64,000 nt of DNA from CAYLNL01 sp964385175 (lineage in GTDB: Bacteria > Bacteroidota > Bacteroidia > Flavobacteriales > Flavobacteriaceae), in the NCBI GenBank assembly GCA_964385175.1, contig CAYLNL010000001.1:248001-312000 (forward strand), read 5' to 3'. Positions 8,212 to 17,000 of the stretch are shown piece by piece (within the stretch, counting starts at the first letter, position 1; the number at the start of each line of letters is the position of its first letter). Below the pieces are notes generated by a model. It was not told the origin of the DNA and searched no databases. It saw only the letters and a program-made list of their open reading frames with translations. The position numbers were made by a program, and so were the translations under genes.

Positions 8212-9147
8212 TTATTTTATGCCTAAAAATGATTTTAGGTTTTCAATTTCTCTTTTATGGTCAATAAGTTTCTTCCGTATTTCAATACACTTTGCTGTAT
8301 CAAATTCAAAATCTTCTCCCTCAATCTGTCCTTTTAAAACAACCATATCACCGTTCCTCTCAGCTTTGGCGTGTGCAAATTTGTTTCGGATTTTAATTAC
8401 ATCGTCAAAGTAGGTTTTATTAAATTTAAGGAACTTCTTTATTTCATCTGCTGTATTTAATTTGCTAAACTCTTTCAATGAACCCCGAAATATGCCCCAC
8501 TTTCTGTTAGCTTCAATGAACTTAAACGAACTATCAAATCCAACTTTCTGATGTCTTTCAATAAATTTACCAGGATTCTTTGAAAGAAAATCTTCTACAT
8601 AGAACTCCACAATGCCATTTAGTTCATCATCTGACTTTTTCAAATAATTACGTAAAATAGCTATTGAAAGGATTTCTATCTCAACATCCAACTCACTTGT
8701 TGCAGCGGTTATTAAACCTCTTGTTGCATTTATTTCAAATAACTTTCTAACTGTACGCTTAATTACCTTTTCAATTTTATCCAATAGGCTATCACGACCA
8801 ATTTGTATGTTGATTCGCTCCATAAATGCCAATCGTTCTTTTACGGCTGCATCTTGGATGAAATTTGTTTTAGCAGAATAGAAGAGTATTTCGGTGTCTA
8901 ACCTTTTTTCTTCCCGTAATCTGTAAATGATAACATCCCCATTCTCTTCATTCAGGTTAAAGTCGGAAATAATCAAGTCGTAACTTATATCCAAATACTT
9001 ATCAAGCTCTGCTTCATCCTTAACCGTGACAATATTGGGCTCAAACCCTAATTCTACAAGAAAATCTTTGATGCTTTCAACATCGCCGTTTTTGATATAA
9101 TCTTCAAGGTCATTATCCAACCAAAGTATGTTGTAATCCAGTTTCAT
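8212..9147 (-). CDS. Receiver domain fused to HEPN-like RNase domain (putative defence effector)
   Basis: 311 residues. Residues 1-125 are a receiver domain: acidic pocket D11/D13, phosphoacceptor D62 in LIISDFNL, and a Ser at the usual Thr/Ser switch (ILFYSAKT). The remainder is all-helical and ends with IKIRNKFAHA, an R-x4-H motif (R254, H259) typical of HEPN ribonucleases. The start codon overlaps the stop of the GHKL gene (TAATG), so the two are translationally coupled. A sensor kinase controlling an RNA-cleaving output is inferred from architecture. The HEPN part could instead be a non-catalytic dimerisation module. Confidence 0.72.
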   Translation of the reverse strand: MKLDYNILWLDNDLEDYIKNGDVESIKDFLVELGFEPNIVTVKDEAELDKYLDISYDLIISDFNLNEENGDVIIYRLREEKRLDTEILFYSAKTNFIQDAAVKERLAFMERINIQIGRDSLLDKIEKVIKRTVRKLFEINATRGLITAATSELDVEIEILSIAILRNYLKKSDDELNGIVEFYVEDFLSKNPGKFIERHQKVGFDSSFKFIEANRKWGIFRGSLKEFSKLNTADEIKKFLKFNKTYFDDVIKIRNKFAHAKAERNGDMVVLKGQIEGEDFEFDTAKCIEIRKKLIDHKREIENLKSFLGIK

Positions 9148-11471
9148 TATTTAGCGATTTTAAAAGAGACAATAAATTCCACACCTTTACTGAGTTTGTT
9201 ATTTACGTTTATTGTTCCGTTTAAATTTTCAATAATTTCTTTTACGTGATAAAGCCCAATTCCTGAACCTCTGCGCGAAGTGGTGAAACCAAAATCAAAA
9301 ATGCTGTCCAAAATATTGTCAGCAATACCTTTCCCATCATCTTTGAAGGATAGTTGAATAGATTTGCCGGACTCTGTCCATGTCAGTTCAACTTTACTCG
9401 CTCCGTGTTTGGATGAATTACTAATAAGGTTATCCAACACAATAATCATATCAATAGGGTTGAATTTGATTTTATGTTCCAAACCTTTAGGCATATTAAT
9501 TTGCACACTCAACAGTTCCCTATTGATGCGTAAATCATCGCGTAGTTTATATACGTTTTCAATGTATTCATTGGTGAATGAAATAACATCTACGTCCAGT
9601 TTGTTTGAATGAATATTGAAATTGACCTTTTTAAAGTATTTGGAAAACGAAGTGATTTTTTCGTTTTGCTGGCTTAACCGCTTCACAATGATTTGCAATT
9701 CATCCTTTGCAGCATTGCTGTTTATTGCCTTAACAAGGTTTTCAATATCCTTTTTGATAAAATTGGTTGTTAAACCGATGTGATGTAGGATACTTTCTAA
9801 ATTTTTGGTGTCGTCACTAATATCCTTTTGAAGAAAGTTTTTTTGGCTTACAACATAGTCAAGTTTCTTTTCGGTTTCCCTGCGTTTTTCTTCCTCCTTA
9901 GCTGCTTTTGCTTTATCCCGGTCTGCATCGGCCTTTATTTCTCTAACTGCTTTTTCAATCTTTTTCGCCTCTTTGACCATTTCCGGATTCCCGGATTTGG
10001 CAGCTACTTTTGAAACATTTTTAACTATTTTTTCAACACTAAATTCTTGTTTGTCGGATATTATTTTCAGAAAATCTTTGTCGTATTGTATTTCTATTAC
10101 ATCCTGTGAATTAATGTAGCCAGATATAAGTTCAAGAATTTGAACTTTTACGTCTTTAGCCCATAGTTCAGGACGAATTACTTCTTTTGTAACCTTGTCA
10201 ATTTCCGGGTCACCCCAAGCGATTATGTTTACTACATAATTTTCCAGTCTCTTTAAAACATATTTTTCAAAAAAATCTATGAGATTACGAAAGGTGTCAT
10301 TTTTAACTAATCCGCCATCTCTACTGGTTGTTTCACGTAATTCGGGTTGTGGTCCATTAATTTCAATTCTACCGATTAAATCACGTGTCCCAAGAAATCG
10401 ATTATAGCCTTGTTGCTTTCTTCTTTCAATTCCCAAACCATCTTCACCCTCTTCTCCGTAAGGATATACCCGAAATCCGTTTTTATACATAAAAACTGAA
10501 CCGTATTTAACAGGCTCCATTCCCATTAACCGGGTGAAATTTGCTTTAGCCGCCCTGTTTAATTGAAATAAATAGACTCCAACATTTTTCAAATCCTTAT
10601 AGGGATTTTTTTCTTTCAAATAATAAATCAAATCGCCTCTGTCTTGCAGGGTGGTTTCAATGTAATCTCCCTTTGGGCTAATCTGGACAAGAATATTGGA
10701 GGTTTTTATTTCAAGCGTTTCAAAAATTGAGTTTTTGACAAGTCCGTTTACAATTTCTAAATCATTTTTCTTTTCTCCCTTTTTGTTTTTTTCCTTGTCA
10801 AGGGTCAATTCATCTTTGGCAATTATTTCAATTTCAAAATTGTCGCTATCGTTTTCCTGATTGGGGTTGATGAGTTTGGCTAAGGATTTTTTTAGCTTTA
10901 ATATTCTGTCCCTATCCCAATTATCACGGAGTCCTGTAATTTCTAAAACAGTTCCCTTTTTAAGTTTGTAAGCGTTTTCAGTAAGCACTTTGTGCGTTAC
11001 CTTAATGTTTACAAATTCTTCATCATCTGCGTTTTCAAAATCCTCCCAATTCACTACAAGGTTTTCAATCTTAGGCTTGGGTTCGTCTTTAATGGTTATC
11101 AGATTTAAGAATCTGCCTAATCTGTCGCAAGAAAAGCGACCTACGCCTTTCGCTCCGGCAAAAACTCTTTGTGTTTTTATTTTGTCCCGATAATCTTCAT
11201 TTTCTTTACCCAGACGCTTGGCAGAATAAGCCACAAACAACCACTTATTTTTAAGGTCGTCATAGTTCATTCCTTTACCGTTGTCTTTAATAACTATTCT
11301 TGCGTTGTCGGGCTCATAGTTGTTTTCAAAAATTACTTCAACTTTTGAAGCGTTTGCATCAAAAGAGTTCTTGACCAATTCAAAAACAGCAACAAACTCA
11401 TCGGTAATTAATTCCTTACCGATAAGGTCTTTTAATGCTGCACTTATTTTGAATGTTTCTGTATTAGCCAT
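9147..11471 (-). CDS. Double-GHKL ATPase: MORC/Hsp90-like N-domain plus histidine-kinase-like C-domain
   Basis: 774 residues. The N-terminal GHKL fold shows ELVKNSFDAN (31-40), KDNGKGM (62-68) and GAKGVGRFS (106-114), as in Hsp90/MutL/MORC-type ATPases. A charged coiled-coil region (about 490-560) leads to a DHp-like stretch with LHHIGL, then a kinase-type HATPase with DNLISNSSKHG (from about 679), DDGKGI (about 712) and GSGIGLYH (about 736). The start overlaps the methyltransferase end by 8 bases and the stop overlaps the receiver-HEPN start. Two GHKL domains in one chain are unusual. A role as a phage or DNA-state sensor is inference. Confidence 0.82.
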   Translation of the reverse strand: MANTETFKISAALKDLIGKELITDEFVAVFELVKNSFDANASKVEVIFENNYEPDNARIVIKDNGKGMNYDDLKNKWLFVAYSAKRLGKENEDYRDKIKTQRVFAGAKGVGRFSCDRLGRFLNLITIKDEPKPKIENLVVNWEDFENADDEEFVNIKVTHKVLTENAYKLKKGTVLEITGLRDNWDRDRILKLKKSLAKLINPNQENDSDNFEIEIIAKDELTLDKEKNKKGEKKNDLEIVNGLVKNSIFETLEIKTSNILVQISPKGDYIETTLQDRGDLIYYLKEKNPYKDLKNVGVYLFQLNRAAKANFTRLMGMEPVKYGSVFMYKNGFRVYPYGEEGEDGLGIERRKQQGYNRFLGTRDLIGRIEINGPQPELRETTSRDGGLVKNDTFRNLIDFFEKYVLKRLENYVVNIIAWGDPEIDKVTKEVIRPELWAKDVKVQILELISGYINSQDVIEIQYDKDFLKIISDKQEFSVEKIVKNVSKVAAKSGNPEMVKEAKKIEKAVREIKADADRDKAKAAKEEEKRRETEKKLDYVVSQKNFLQKDISDDTKNLESILHHIGLTTNFIKKDIENLVKAINSNAAKDELQIIVKRLSQQNEKITSFSKYFKKVNFNIHSNKLDVDVISFTNEYIENVYKLRDDLRINRELLSVQINMPKGLEHKIKFNPIDMIIVLDNLISNSSKHGASKVELTWTESGKSIQLSFKDDGKGIADNILDSIFDFGFTTSRRGSGIGLYHVKEIIENLNGTINVNNKLSKGVEFIVSFKIAK

Positions 11472-12714
11472 TTAGAATTTGTTTTAAAGCTAATCCGGCT
11501 TGTTCGCCAAACAGAGGCGGAATTGCATTGCCAACCTGTGTATATCTTGGAACTTCTACAATTCGCAATTTCCCTCCGGTTGTATATTTCTCTTTGAATT
11601 CAAACCAGTCAGGAAATGTTTGAATCCGGGCATATTCTCTCACACTTAAGATTCTTGGTTCGCAATAGTGAACATAATCGTCCGGATGCGATGTAAGCGT
11701 AGGTGCGGGTTTGTTGGGGTCTAAAACAACAATGCCTCTTTTTTTGATGTTGAACTTTTCTCTTTCTTTTCCTTCAATCTTTTTCCCTTTGGGTGCTTTG
11801 GATATAAGCGTTTGAAACAGTGATATTGTTTCCTTACCGTGATTAGCGAAACGGTGACTGTCAGGAACAGATTTTGACGAAACATTTAACCGCATCAATT
11901 TTTGATACGGGCTTTGCACTTTACTGTAAATAGAAGATAGAAACCCAATTGAATCAGGGCAATCAACCGTTCCGTTTTTTTTCAATAAATCAGAGATAGC
12001 ATCCTGCAAATTTTGGGTTAATCCCAAACCTTTGTTTACCAAAAAGGATTTTCTTTTGCTCTTAAGTAACTCAAAAAAATGGCTTGGGATAAAATTTGAT
12101 TTTTCAAAAATGTCTTTTCTGATACCAACCAAAATAAAGCGTGTTCTTTTTTGAGGTATTCCAAATTCTGAAAAGTCAATGAGTTCTCCGTAAACTTCAT
12201 ATCCATTAAAATCTTTACCTGAACGTCTCAAAGCCTTCTGAACAAATTCTGAGTATTTAATCCCCTTGCTGCGGTTCTTTTCAAAGCGTTGTGTAAATCC
12301 TTTTACGTTTTCAAAGAAGATAATTTTTGGCTGAACTAGCCTAATGAACTTAATATAGGAACTTATCAATTCATTTCTGTGGTCGCTTTCTTTTCTCCGT
12401 CCGGCAGTAGAAAAGCCCTGGCAAGGTGGTCCTCCGGCAACTAAATCAACTTCACCTCTTAATATTTTTAGTTCTTTTGTTTTTCCTTTTAGAATTTCGT
12501 TAATATCGTGCGGTTTTTTTTCTAACCATTCAGGCCAGTCAAAATGATTGAGATTATCAATTAAATTGTGTTTCAAAGTTGCAAAAGCATAAGGGCTTTT
12601 TTCAATTGCAAACAAGCCTTTCCACCCGGCATTGTGTAAACCGAGGGAAAGTCCTCCACAGCCCGCGAAAAGGTCTATATACGATAGTTTTTTTGCCATT
12701 TTTACAATGCACAC
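11464..12714 (-). CDS. DNA (cytosine-5)-methyltransferase
   Basis: 416 residues (or 411 from a second ATG at 12699, MAKKLSYIDLF, which is equally plausible). It has all main C5-methyltransferase motifs in order: DLFAGCGGLSLGL (I), GGPPCQGFS with catalytic Cys98 (IV), FFENVKGF (VI), QKRTRFILVGI (VIII), a target-recognition region, and GNAIPPLFGEQAG (X). It methylates cytosine in a specific duplex sequence; the site cannot be read from sequence. No conventional restriction endonuclease is adjacent. Instead it sits between a mismatch glycosylase and the GHKL/HEPN pair. Confidence 0.93.
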   Translation of the reverse strand: MCIVKMAKKLSYIDLFAGCGGLSLGLHNAGWKGLFAIEKSPYAFATLKHNLIDNLNHFDWPEWLEKKPHDINEILKGKTKELKILRGEVDLVAGGPPCQGFSTAGRRKESDHRNELISSYIKFIRLVQPKIIFFENVKGFTQRFEKNRSKGIKYSEFVQKALRRSGKDFNGYEVYGELIDFSEFGIPQKRTRFILVGIRKDIFEKSNFIPSHFFELLKSKRKSFLVNKGLGLTQNLQDAISDLLKKNGTVDCPDSIGFLSSIYSKVQSPYQKLMRLNVSSKSVPDSHRFANHGKETISLFQTLISKAPKGKKIEGKEREKFNIKKRGIVVLDPNKPAPTLTSHPDDYVHYCEPRILSVREYARIQTFPDWFEFKEKYTTGGKLRIVEVPRYTQVGNAIPPLFGEQAGLALKQILNG

Positions 12715-12730
12715 TGCCTTGCAAAGGTAG

Positions 12731-13396
12731 TTATTTTAACGATTTTTTGTAATAGGTACAAGTGGGGTTAAGCATACAGGTAATACATAATGGGTTTCTT
12801 GCTTTGCACACCATAGCTGCATAATCTAAGACGGCCCAGTTAAGCTCCTTAGATTGAAGATTATCTACCAATTTCGTAGCTAACTTTTGAAGATAAGGGT
12901 CATAGCGGATGTCAGCCATTTTACGCTCCCCGAAGTATCGTTCAAGCAGCCTGGCCATGTTTACGTCCATTAACGGGCTTGGCTTTTTGAAAATCATCAA
13001 CTCAACGGCATTGGCAATGTATTGACCCAAAAACGGGATACTTTCCAGTTCTTCCCTGTCTTGCGGGAATTTGCCTTTGCGCTCAGCCATTTCCAAAGCC
13101 AGTTTTTTAAGTTTTATAGCTCTTTGTCTATATAATCCAATGGGACGAAGATATTCTTCAATCTTCCCTGTATCGGCTATGGCAATAGACTCCCAATTGG
13201 GAAAATCCATTATAAAATTCGAATAAAAACGTGCGACTGTTTCAGCTTTTGTACGTTGTAATAAAACTTCGGCAATAACAAGCTGGTAGCTGGTCATTTC
13301 TTTTTCACGCCAAGGGAAAATTCGTCCATTCTCAGCAAACCAGTTTAATAATTGCTTTTGTAATTCAACAATCTTATGCTTGGTAACTCGCGGCAC
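12731..13396 (-). CDS. HhH-GPD DNA glycosylase, Mig/MutY-like (probable T:G mismatch repair)
   Basis: 221 residues from a GTG start. MutY/Nth-type features are RIFPWR (25-30), LLQRTKAETV (45-54), helix-hairpin-helix IPFLGQYIANAVE (120-132), catalytic Asp144 (LMDVN) and a C-terminal 4Fe-4S cluster with C197-x6-C204-x2-C207-x5-C213. The position that is Lys in Nth is Tyr126, as in Mig-type T:G glycosylases that accompany C5 methyltransferases. It lies 16 bases before the methyltransferase. The likely role is to repair T:G mismatches left by deaminated 5-methylcytosine; adenine glycosylase activity is the alternative. Confidence 0.85.
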   Translation of the reverse strand: MPRVTKHKIVELQKQLLNWFAENGRIFPWREKEMTSYQLVIAEVLLQRTKAETVARFYSNFIMDFPNWESIAIADTGKIEEYLRPIGLYRQRAIKLKKLALEMAERKGKFPQDREELESIPFLGQYIANAVELMIFKKPSPLMDVNMARLLERYFGERKMADIRYDPYLQKLATKLVDNLQSKELNWAVLDYAAMVCKARNPLCITCMLNPTCTYYKKSLK

Positions 13397-13490
13397 TGTT
13401 TATTTCCTATTTATTGTAGTATGAGTTGGATATTTATGCCCCTTGCCGGCGTAAGCGTCCGCTTTCAGCAAACAATGCTCATGCGCATTC

Positions 13491-13523
13491 CCCCAGCCCG
13501 TGGTTTAAACCGCAGGCTATGGG
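13491..13523. repeat. Hairpin, member 2 of the small AGCC..GGTTT..GGCT family
   Basis: An imperfect stem (CCCAGCC / GGCTATGGG) enclosing the palindrome GGTTTAAACC. It lies 13 bases beyond the stop of the aldehyde dehydrogenase and may mark the 3' end of the polyamine operon. Confidence 0.5.
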
Positions 13524-13536
13524 TGTTCGTCGCTAT

Positions 13537-14991
13537 TTACGACCGCCCATACCACCCCACCGGCGCTGTATCTAAATTGATGTTTACCTGTTTTACCTCC
13601 ACATAATTTTCAATGCCGTACAACCCCAGCTCCCGGCCTATGCCACTCTGCTTGTAGCCGCCCCAGGGCATTTCGTTAAAGGTAGGATGGTACCAGTTTA
13701 CCCAGCCAACGCCCGCCCGCACCTGCGGCATCAGGCGGTGCACGCGCGTTACGTCTTGCGTAAAGAGCCCATAGCCCAACCCGTATTCCGTATCGTTGGC
13801 AAGGGCGATGGCTTCCTCTTCTGTTTTAAAAGGAAGCATAACCGCTACCGGCCCGAAAATCTCCTCCCGCGCAATGCGGTGGTGGGGTTTTACATCCTTA
13901 AAAACGGTGGGCGCTATAAAAAACCCCTTGCGGTTCAGCGGCGCGCCCCCGCACACCAGCGTAGCCTCCTCTTTCCCGATGCCGATGTAGCCCATCACCT
14001 TATCAAAATGCGCTTTGGAAATGAGCGGGCCCATCGTGGTTCCCGGGTCTGAGCCATCGCCTACCTGTATGGTTTGGGCGCGCGCCACAAACTGAGCCAT
14101 AAATTCCTCGTATATTTCTTGCTGGATGAGGAAGCGGGTGCCGGCGGTGCATACCTGCCCGCTGCCCGCAAAAGCGGCGAAAAGACACCAATCCAGCGCC
14201 AGTTCGCGGTTGGCATCGCTAAAGATGATAACGGGACTTTTCCCGCCTAATTCCAATGTTACCTTTTTCAGGTTTTCGGCGGCGATTTTTGCAATGTATT
14301 TCCCGGTAGCGGTGCCACCCGTAAAGGCAATTTTATCGATGCGGGGATCGCTGATAAGCGCTTTGCCGGCTACCGGCCCGTCTCCCGTAACCAGGTTGAT
14401 GACGCCTTTGGGGAAGCCCGCTTCATGGGCGCACTCGGCGAAGATTAAGGCGGTAAGCGGTGTAAGTTCTGAAGGTTTCAGCACCACCGTATTCCCGGCG
14501 GCTATGGCGGGCGCAATTTTCCAGGCGAGCATTAAAAGAGGAAAATTCCATGGGATTATTTGCGCACATACGCCTATCGGCTCGCGCGTAACGTAGGAAA
14601 ACGAGTTGGCGGGAACGCTCATCGTTTCGCCGTGGATTTTGGTAGCCAAACCGGCGTAAAACGTAAAGCAGTTGATGGTATCCTCTATATCGAACTCCGC
14701 TTCCCGTTTCGGCTTACCGTTGTTTTTCACTTCCCAGTCCACCAGCAACTCAAACCTCTCCCGCAGGTTTTGCGCCAGTTTCAATAACAAATTTTGCCGG
14801 TCCAAGGCCGTTTTGGCGCGCCATTCGCCCCCGTCAAAGGCGGCGCGGGCGGCCGCTACCGCTTCCGCTACATCTTCCGGCTGCGCTTCGGGCACTATTG
14901 CGATGGGTTCTTCGGTGGCGGGATTGAGGATGGTCCGGGTTTTCCCGCTTCGGGCGTTTACAAACGCCCCGTTGATGTACATGCTATTCAT
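13537..14991 (-). CDS. NAD(P)-dependent aldehyde dehydrogenase, BADH/aminobutyraldehyde type
   Basis: 484 residues, typical length. Motifs are PWNFPLLMLAWKIAPA for cofactor and substrate entry, FTGGTATGK, the catalytic Glu in VTLELGGKSP, catalytic Cys in GSGQVCTAGTRF, and the C-terminal MPWGGYKQSGIGRELG of betaine/aminoaldehyde dehydrogenases. It lies 115 bases downstream of potA on the same strand. A role in oxidising an aminoaldehyde from putrescine (for example 4-aminobutanal to GABA) therefore fits, but substrate specificity is inferred. Confidence 0.88.
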   Translation of the reverse strand: MNSMYINGAFVNARSGKTRTILNPATEEPIAIVPEAQPEDVAEAVAAARAAFDGGEWRAKTALDRQNLLLKLAQNLRERFELLVDWEVKNNGKPKREAEFDIEDTINCFTFYAGLATKIHGETMSVPANSFSYVTREPIGVCAQIIPWNFPLLMLAWKIAPAIAAGNTVVLKPSELTPLTALIFAECAHEAGFPKGVINLVTGDGPVAGKALISDPRIDKIAFTGGTATGKYIAKIAAENLKKVTLELGGKSPVIIFSDANRELALDWCLFAAFAGSGQVCTAGTRFLIQQEIYEEFMAQFVARAQTIQVGDGSDPGTTMGPLISKAHFDKVMGYIGIGKEEATLVCGGAPLNRKGFFIAPTVFKDVKPHHRIAREEIFGPVAVMLPFKTEEEAIALANDTEYGLGYGLFTQDVTRVHRLMPQVRAGVGWVNWYHPTFNEMPWGGYKQSGIGRELGLYGIENYVEVKQVNINLDTAPVGWYGRS

Positions 14992-15042
14992 ACTTTTTAT
15001 GGTTTTTAATTTAGAACGGATTTGTTGTCCTCTATTTTATAA

Positions 15043-15066
15043 GCCCGGCGGTTTCAACCGCCGGCT
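15043..15066. repeat. Hairpin, member 3 of the small AGCC..GGTTT..GGCT family
   Basis: A perfect 9-bp stem (CCGGCGGTT / AACCGCCGG) with a 2-base loop, in the 115-base gap between potA and the aldehyde dehydrogenase. It may reduce transcription into the dehydrogenase or protect the upstream message. Confidence 0.55.
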
Positions 15067-15106
15067 ATTCAAAAATAAAAAATTACCTGGTCTTTCGGTT
15101 CTCCCT

Positions 15107-16144
15107 TTATTCCCCAAATACCTTTGTCTTTTCAGGTTGCCAGCTCAAAAACACCTTTTCCCCGGGGCGATGGACGGTCTCCAGCAGGGTGGATTCTTCT
15201 ACTTTTATTTCCTGCCCGCCTGCTGTTTTTACGAGGTAGCGGCGGCGGTTTCCTACAAACAAAATTTCGGCGATGGTTACGGCTAACATGCCGGAGCCGG
15301 TTTTTATTTCGATGTTTTCCGGGCGAATGAACAGGGAAACGGTTTTGCTTTCGGCAAAGGCATGGTCGGCGACGGGTACGGGATGAGCGTCCACCGCCAC
15401 CTGGTTTTTTTGGATGACGGTTGCGTTCACAAAATTAGCTTCACCTATAAAATGAGCGATAAATTTTGTGGCAGGGTTGTTGTACAATTCTTCGCCGGTG
15501 GAAAGCTGCTCCAGCAGCCCGTTGTTGAGCACCGCAATCTGGTCAGACATGGTGAGGGCTTCTTCCTGGTCGTGCGTAACATACACAAAGGTTTTGTTGA
15601 GGGAGTGGTGCAGCGATTTCAGTTCGAACTGCATTTGTTTCCGCAGTTTCAAATCCAACGCGCCCAGGGGCTCGTCCAGCAGCAAAATATCGGGGTCATT
15701 GGCTACGGCGCGCGCAATGGCCACCCGTTGCTGTTGACCGCCGGAAAGTTCAAAGGGTTTTCGTTTGGCATAGCCGTTCAGTTGTATCATCTCCAGCATT
15801 TCGGCTACCTTGTGGGCTATTTGCGGGGCGCTCCACTTTTTCTGCTTCAGCCCGAAAGCGATGTTTTGCTCCACCGTCATGTTCGGGAAAAGGGCGTAGT
15901 TCTGGAAAACGGTGTTTACGGAGCGTTTGTAGGGCGGCAGGTGGGTTATGTCTTTTCCTTTTAGAAAAATAGCGCCGGCGGTGGGAGTTTCAAAACCGCC
16001 TATCATCCGCAAAATGGTAGTTTTCCCGCAGCCGCTGGGGCCCAAAAGGGTGATGAATTTTCCTTCTTCGACGGACAGATCCAGGTTTTTTACGATGTGG
16101 TTGGCGCCGTAGTATTTGTCTATATTTTTTAATTCCAGTATCAT
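15107..16144 (-). CDS. potA: Spermidine/putrescine ABC transporter ATP-binding protein
   Basis: 345 residues. It has Walker A (GPSGCGKTT, about 35-43), the signature LSGGQQQRVAIARA, Walker B LLLDEPLGALD, the H-loop VYVTHDQEEAL, and a C-terminal TOBE-like domain (about 240-345), as in PotA/FbpC. It energises uptake through PotB and PotC. It is the fourth gene of potD-potB-potC-potA, 67 bases after potC. Confidence 0.92.
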   Translation of the reverse strand: MILELKNIDKYYGANHIVKNLDLSVEEGKFITLLGPSGCGKTTILRMIGGFETPTAGAIFLKGKDITHLPPYKRSVNTVFQNYALFPNMTVEQNIAFGLKQKKWSAPQIAHKVAEMLEMIQLNGYAKRKPFELSGGQQQRVAIARAVANDPDILLLDEPLGALDLKLRKQMQFELKSLHHSLNKTFVYVTHDQEEALTMSDQIAVLNNGLLEQLSTGEELYNNPATKFIAHFIGEANFVNATVIQKNQVAVDAHPVPVADHAFAESKTVSLFIRPENIEIKTGSGMLAVTIAEILFVGNRRRYLVKTAGGQEIKVEESTLLETVHRPGEKVFLSWQPEKTKVFGE

Positions 16145-16211
16145 GCGGGCTGTTTTCGGGTTAGGGTTTTTCGCTTCCCGGGCGATGCGAGGGGTGTAGC
16201 GGTCATGGCGG

Positions 16212-17000
16212 TTATCTTCGCTGGGTTTCTATTTCTTTGGTAAATCGGAGCGAAATCAATATCAGCACAGACGAAAACAAGAATACTAAGCTGGAAATGG
16301 CGTTGATTTCGGGGGTAACGGCGCGGCGAATCATCCCGTATAATTCAATGGGCAGGGTGTTTTCGCGCGCCAGCAGGAAAAAGGTAACGGGAATTTCGTC
16401 CATGGACAGTACTAAACTCAGCAGCACGGCGCCGATGATGGCGGTCTGGATGTTGGGGACAATTACGGAAAAGAAGGCGCGCAGCGGGCTGGCCCCCAAA
16501 TCGTAAGCGGCTTGTTCCAGGAAAGGGTCTAAGCGTTTGAACCTGCCCAGCAACTGGGTTACCATGATGGCGATGAGAAAGGTGGTGTGGCCTATGGCAA
16601 CGGCGGTGAGGGAGAGGTTGACGCCCATAACGGGGAAAAAACTGAGCATGGCGACGCCGGTGATGATGCCGGGCAGGGTGATGGGGGTGAGGATGATTTT
16701 TTCTAACAGGGCTTTTCCCGGGAAACGGAATTTGTAAATGGCGAAGGCGGCGGGAAGGCCTATGAGCAGGGCAGCGAAGGTGCTCGCCAGGGCTACCAGG
16801 AGGCTGTTTCTCACGGATCGCATCAAAGAATCGTTGTGCCACACTTCTGCGTACCACTTCAGGGAATACTCTTGGATGGGAAAGCTGATGACGGAGGAGT
16901 CGCTGAAGGAATACCATATCACTACCACGAGGGGCAGGTACAGGAATGCCAATACGAGGATGGCGGCGATGCTGACGGTATAGCTTTTTAGTTTGACCAT
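16212..17000 (-). CDS. potC: Spermidine/putrescine ABC transporter permease PotC
   Basis: 262 residues, six predicted membrane helices. The cytoplasmic EAA loop is seen as EQAAYDLGASPLRAFFSVIVP, with the conserved Gly that contacts the ATPase. The YTVSIAAILVLAFLYLPLVVV start and a C-terminal helix before the charged tail are typical of PotC. The start overlaps the potB stop by 13 bases. Confidence 0.92.
   Translation of the reverse strand: MVKLKSYTVSIAAILVLAFLYLPLVVVIWYSFSDSSVISFPIQEYSLKWYAEVWHNDSLMRSVRNSLLVALASTFAALLIGLPAAFAIYKFRFPGKALLEKIILTPITLPGIITGVAMLSFFPVMGVNLSLTAVAIGHTTFLIAIMVTQLLGRFKRLDPFLEQAAYDLGASPLRAFFSVIVPNIQTAIIGAVLLSLVLSMDEIPVTFFLLARENTLPIELYGMIRRAVTPEINAISSLVFLFSSVLILISLRFTKEIETQRR

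Noticed and set aside
13376..13606. Short plus-strand ORF between the glycosylase and ALDH genes
   Set aside because: It overlaps both gene ends and contains the hairpin; no codon or motif support.
14126..14596. 156-codon plus-strand ORF inside the aldehyde dehydrogenase
   Set aside because: It is the antisense of a fully conserved gene and has no motif of its own.
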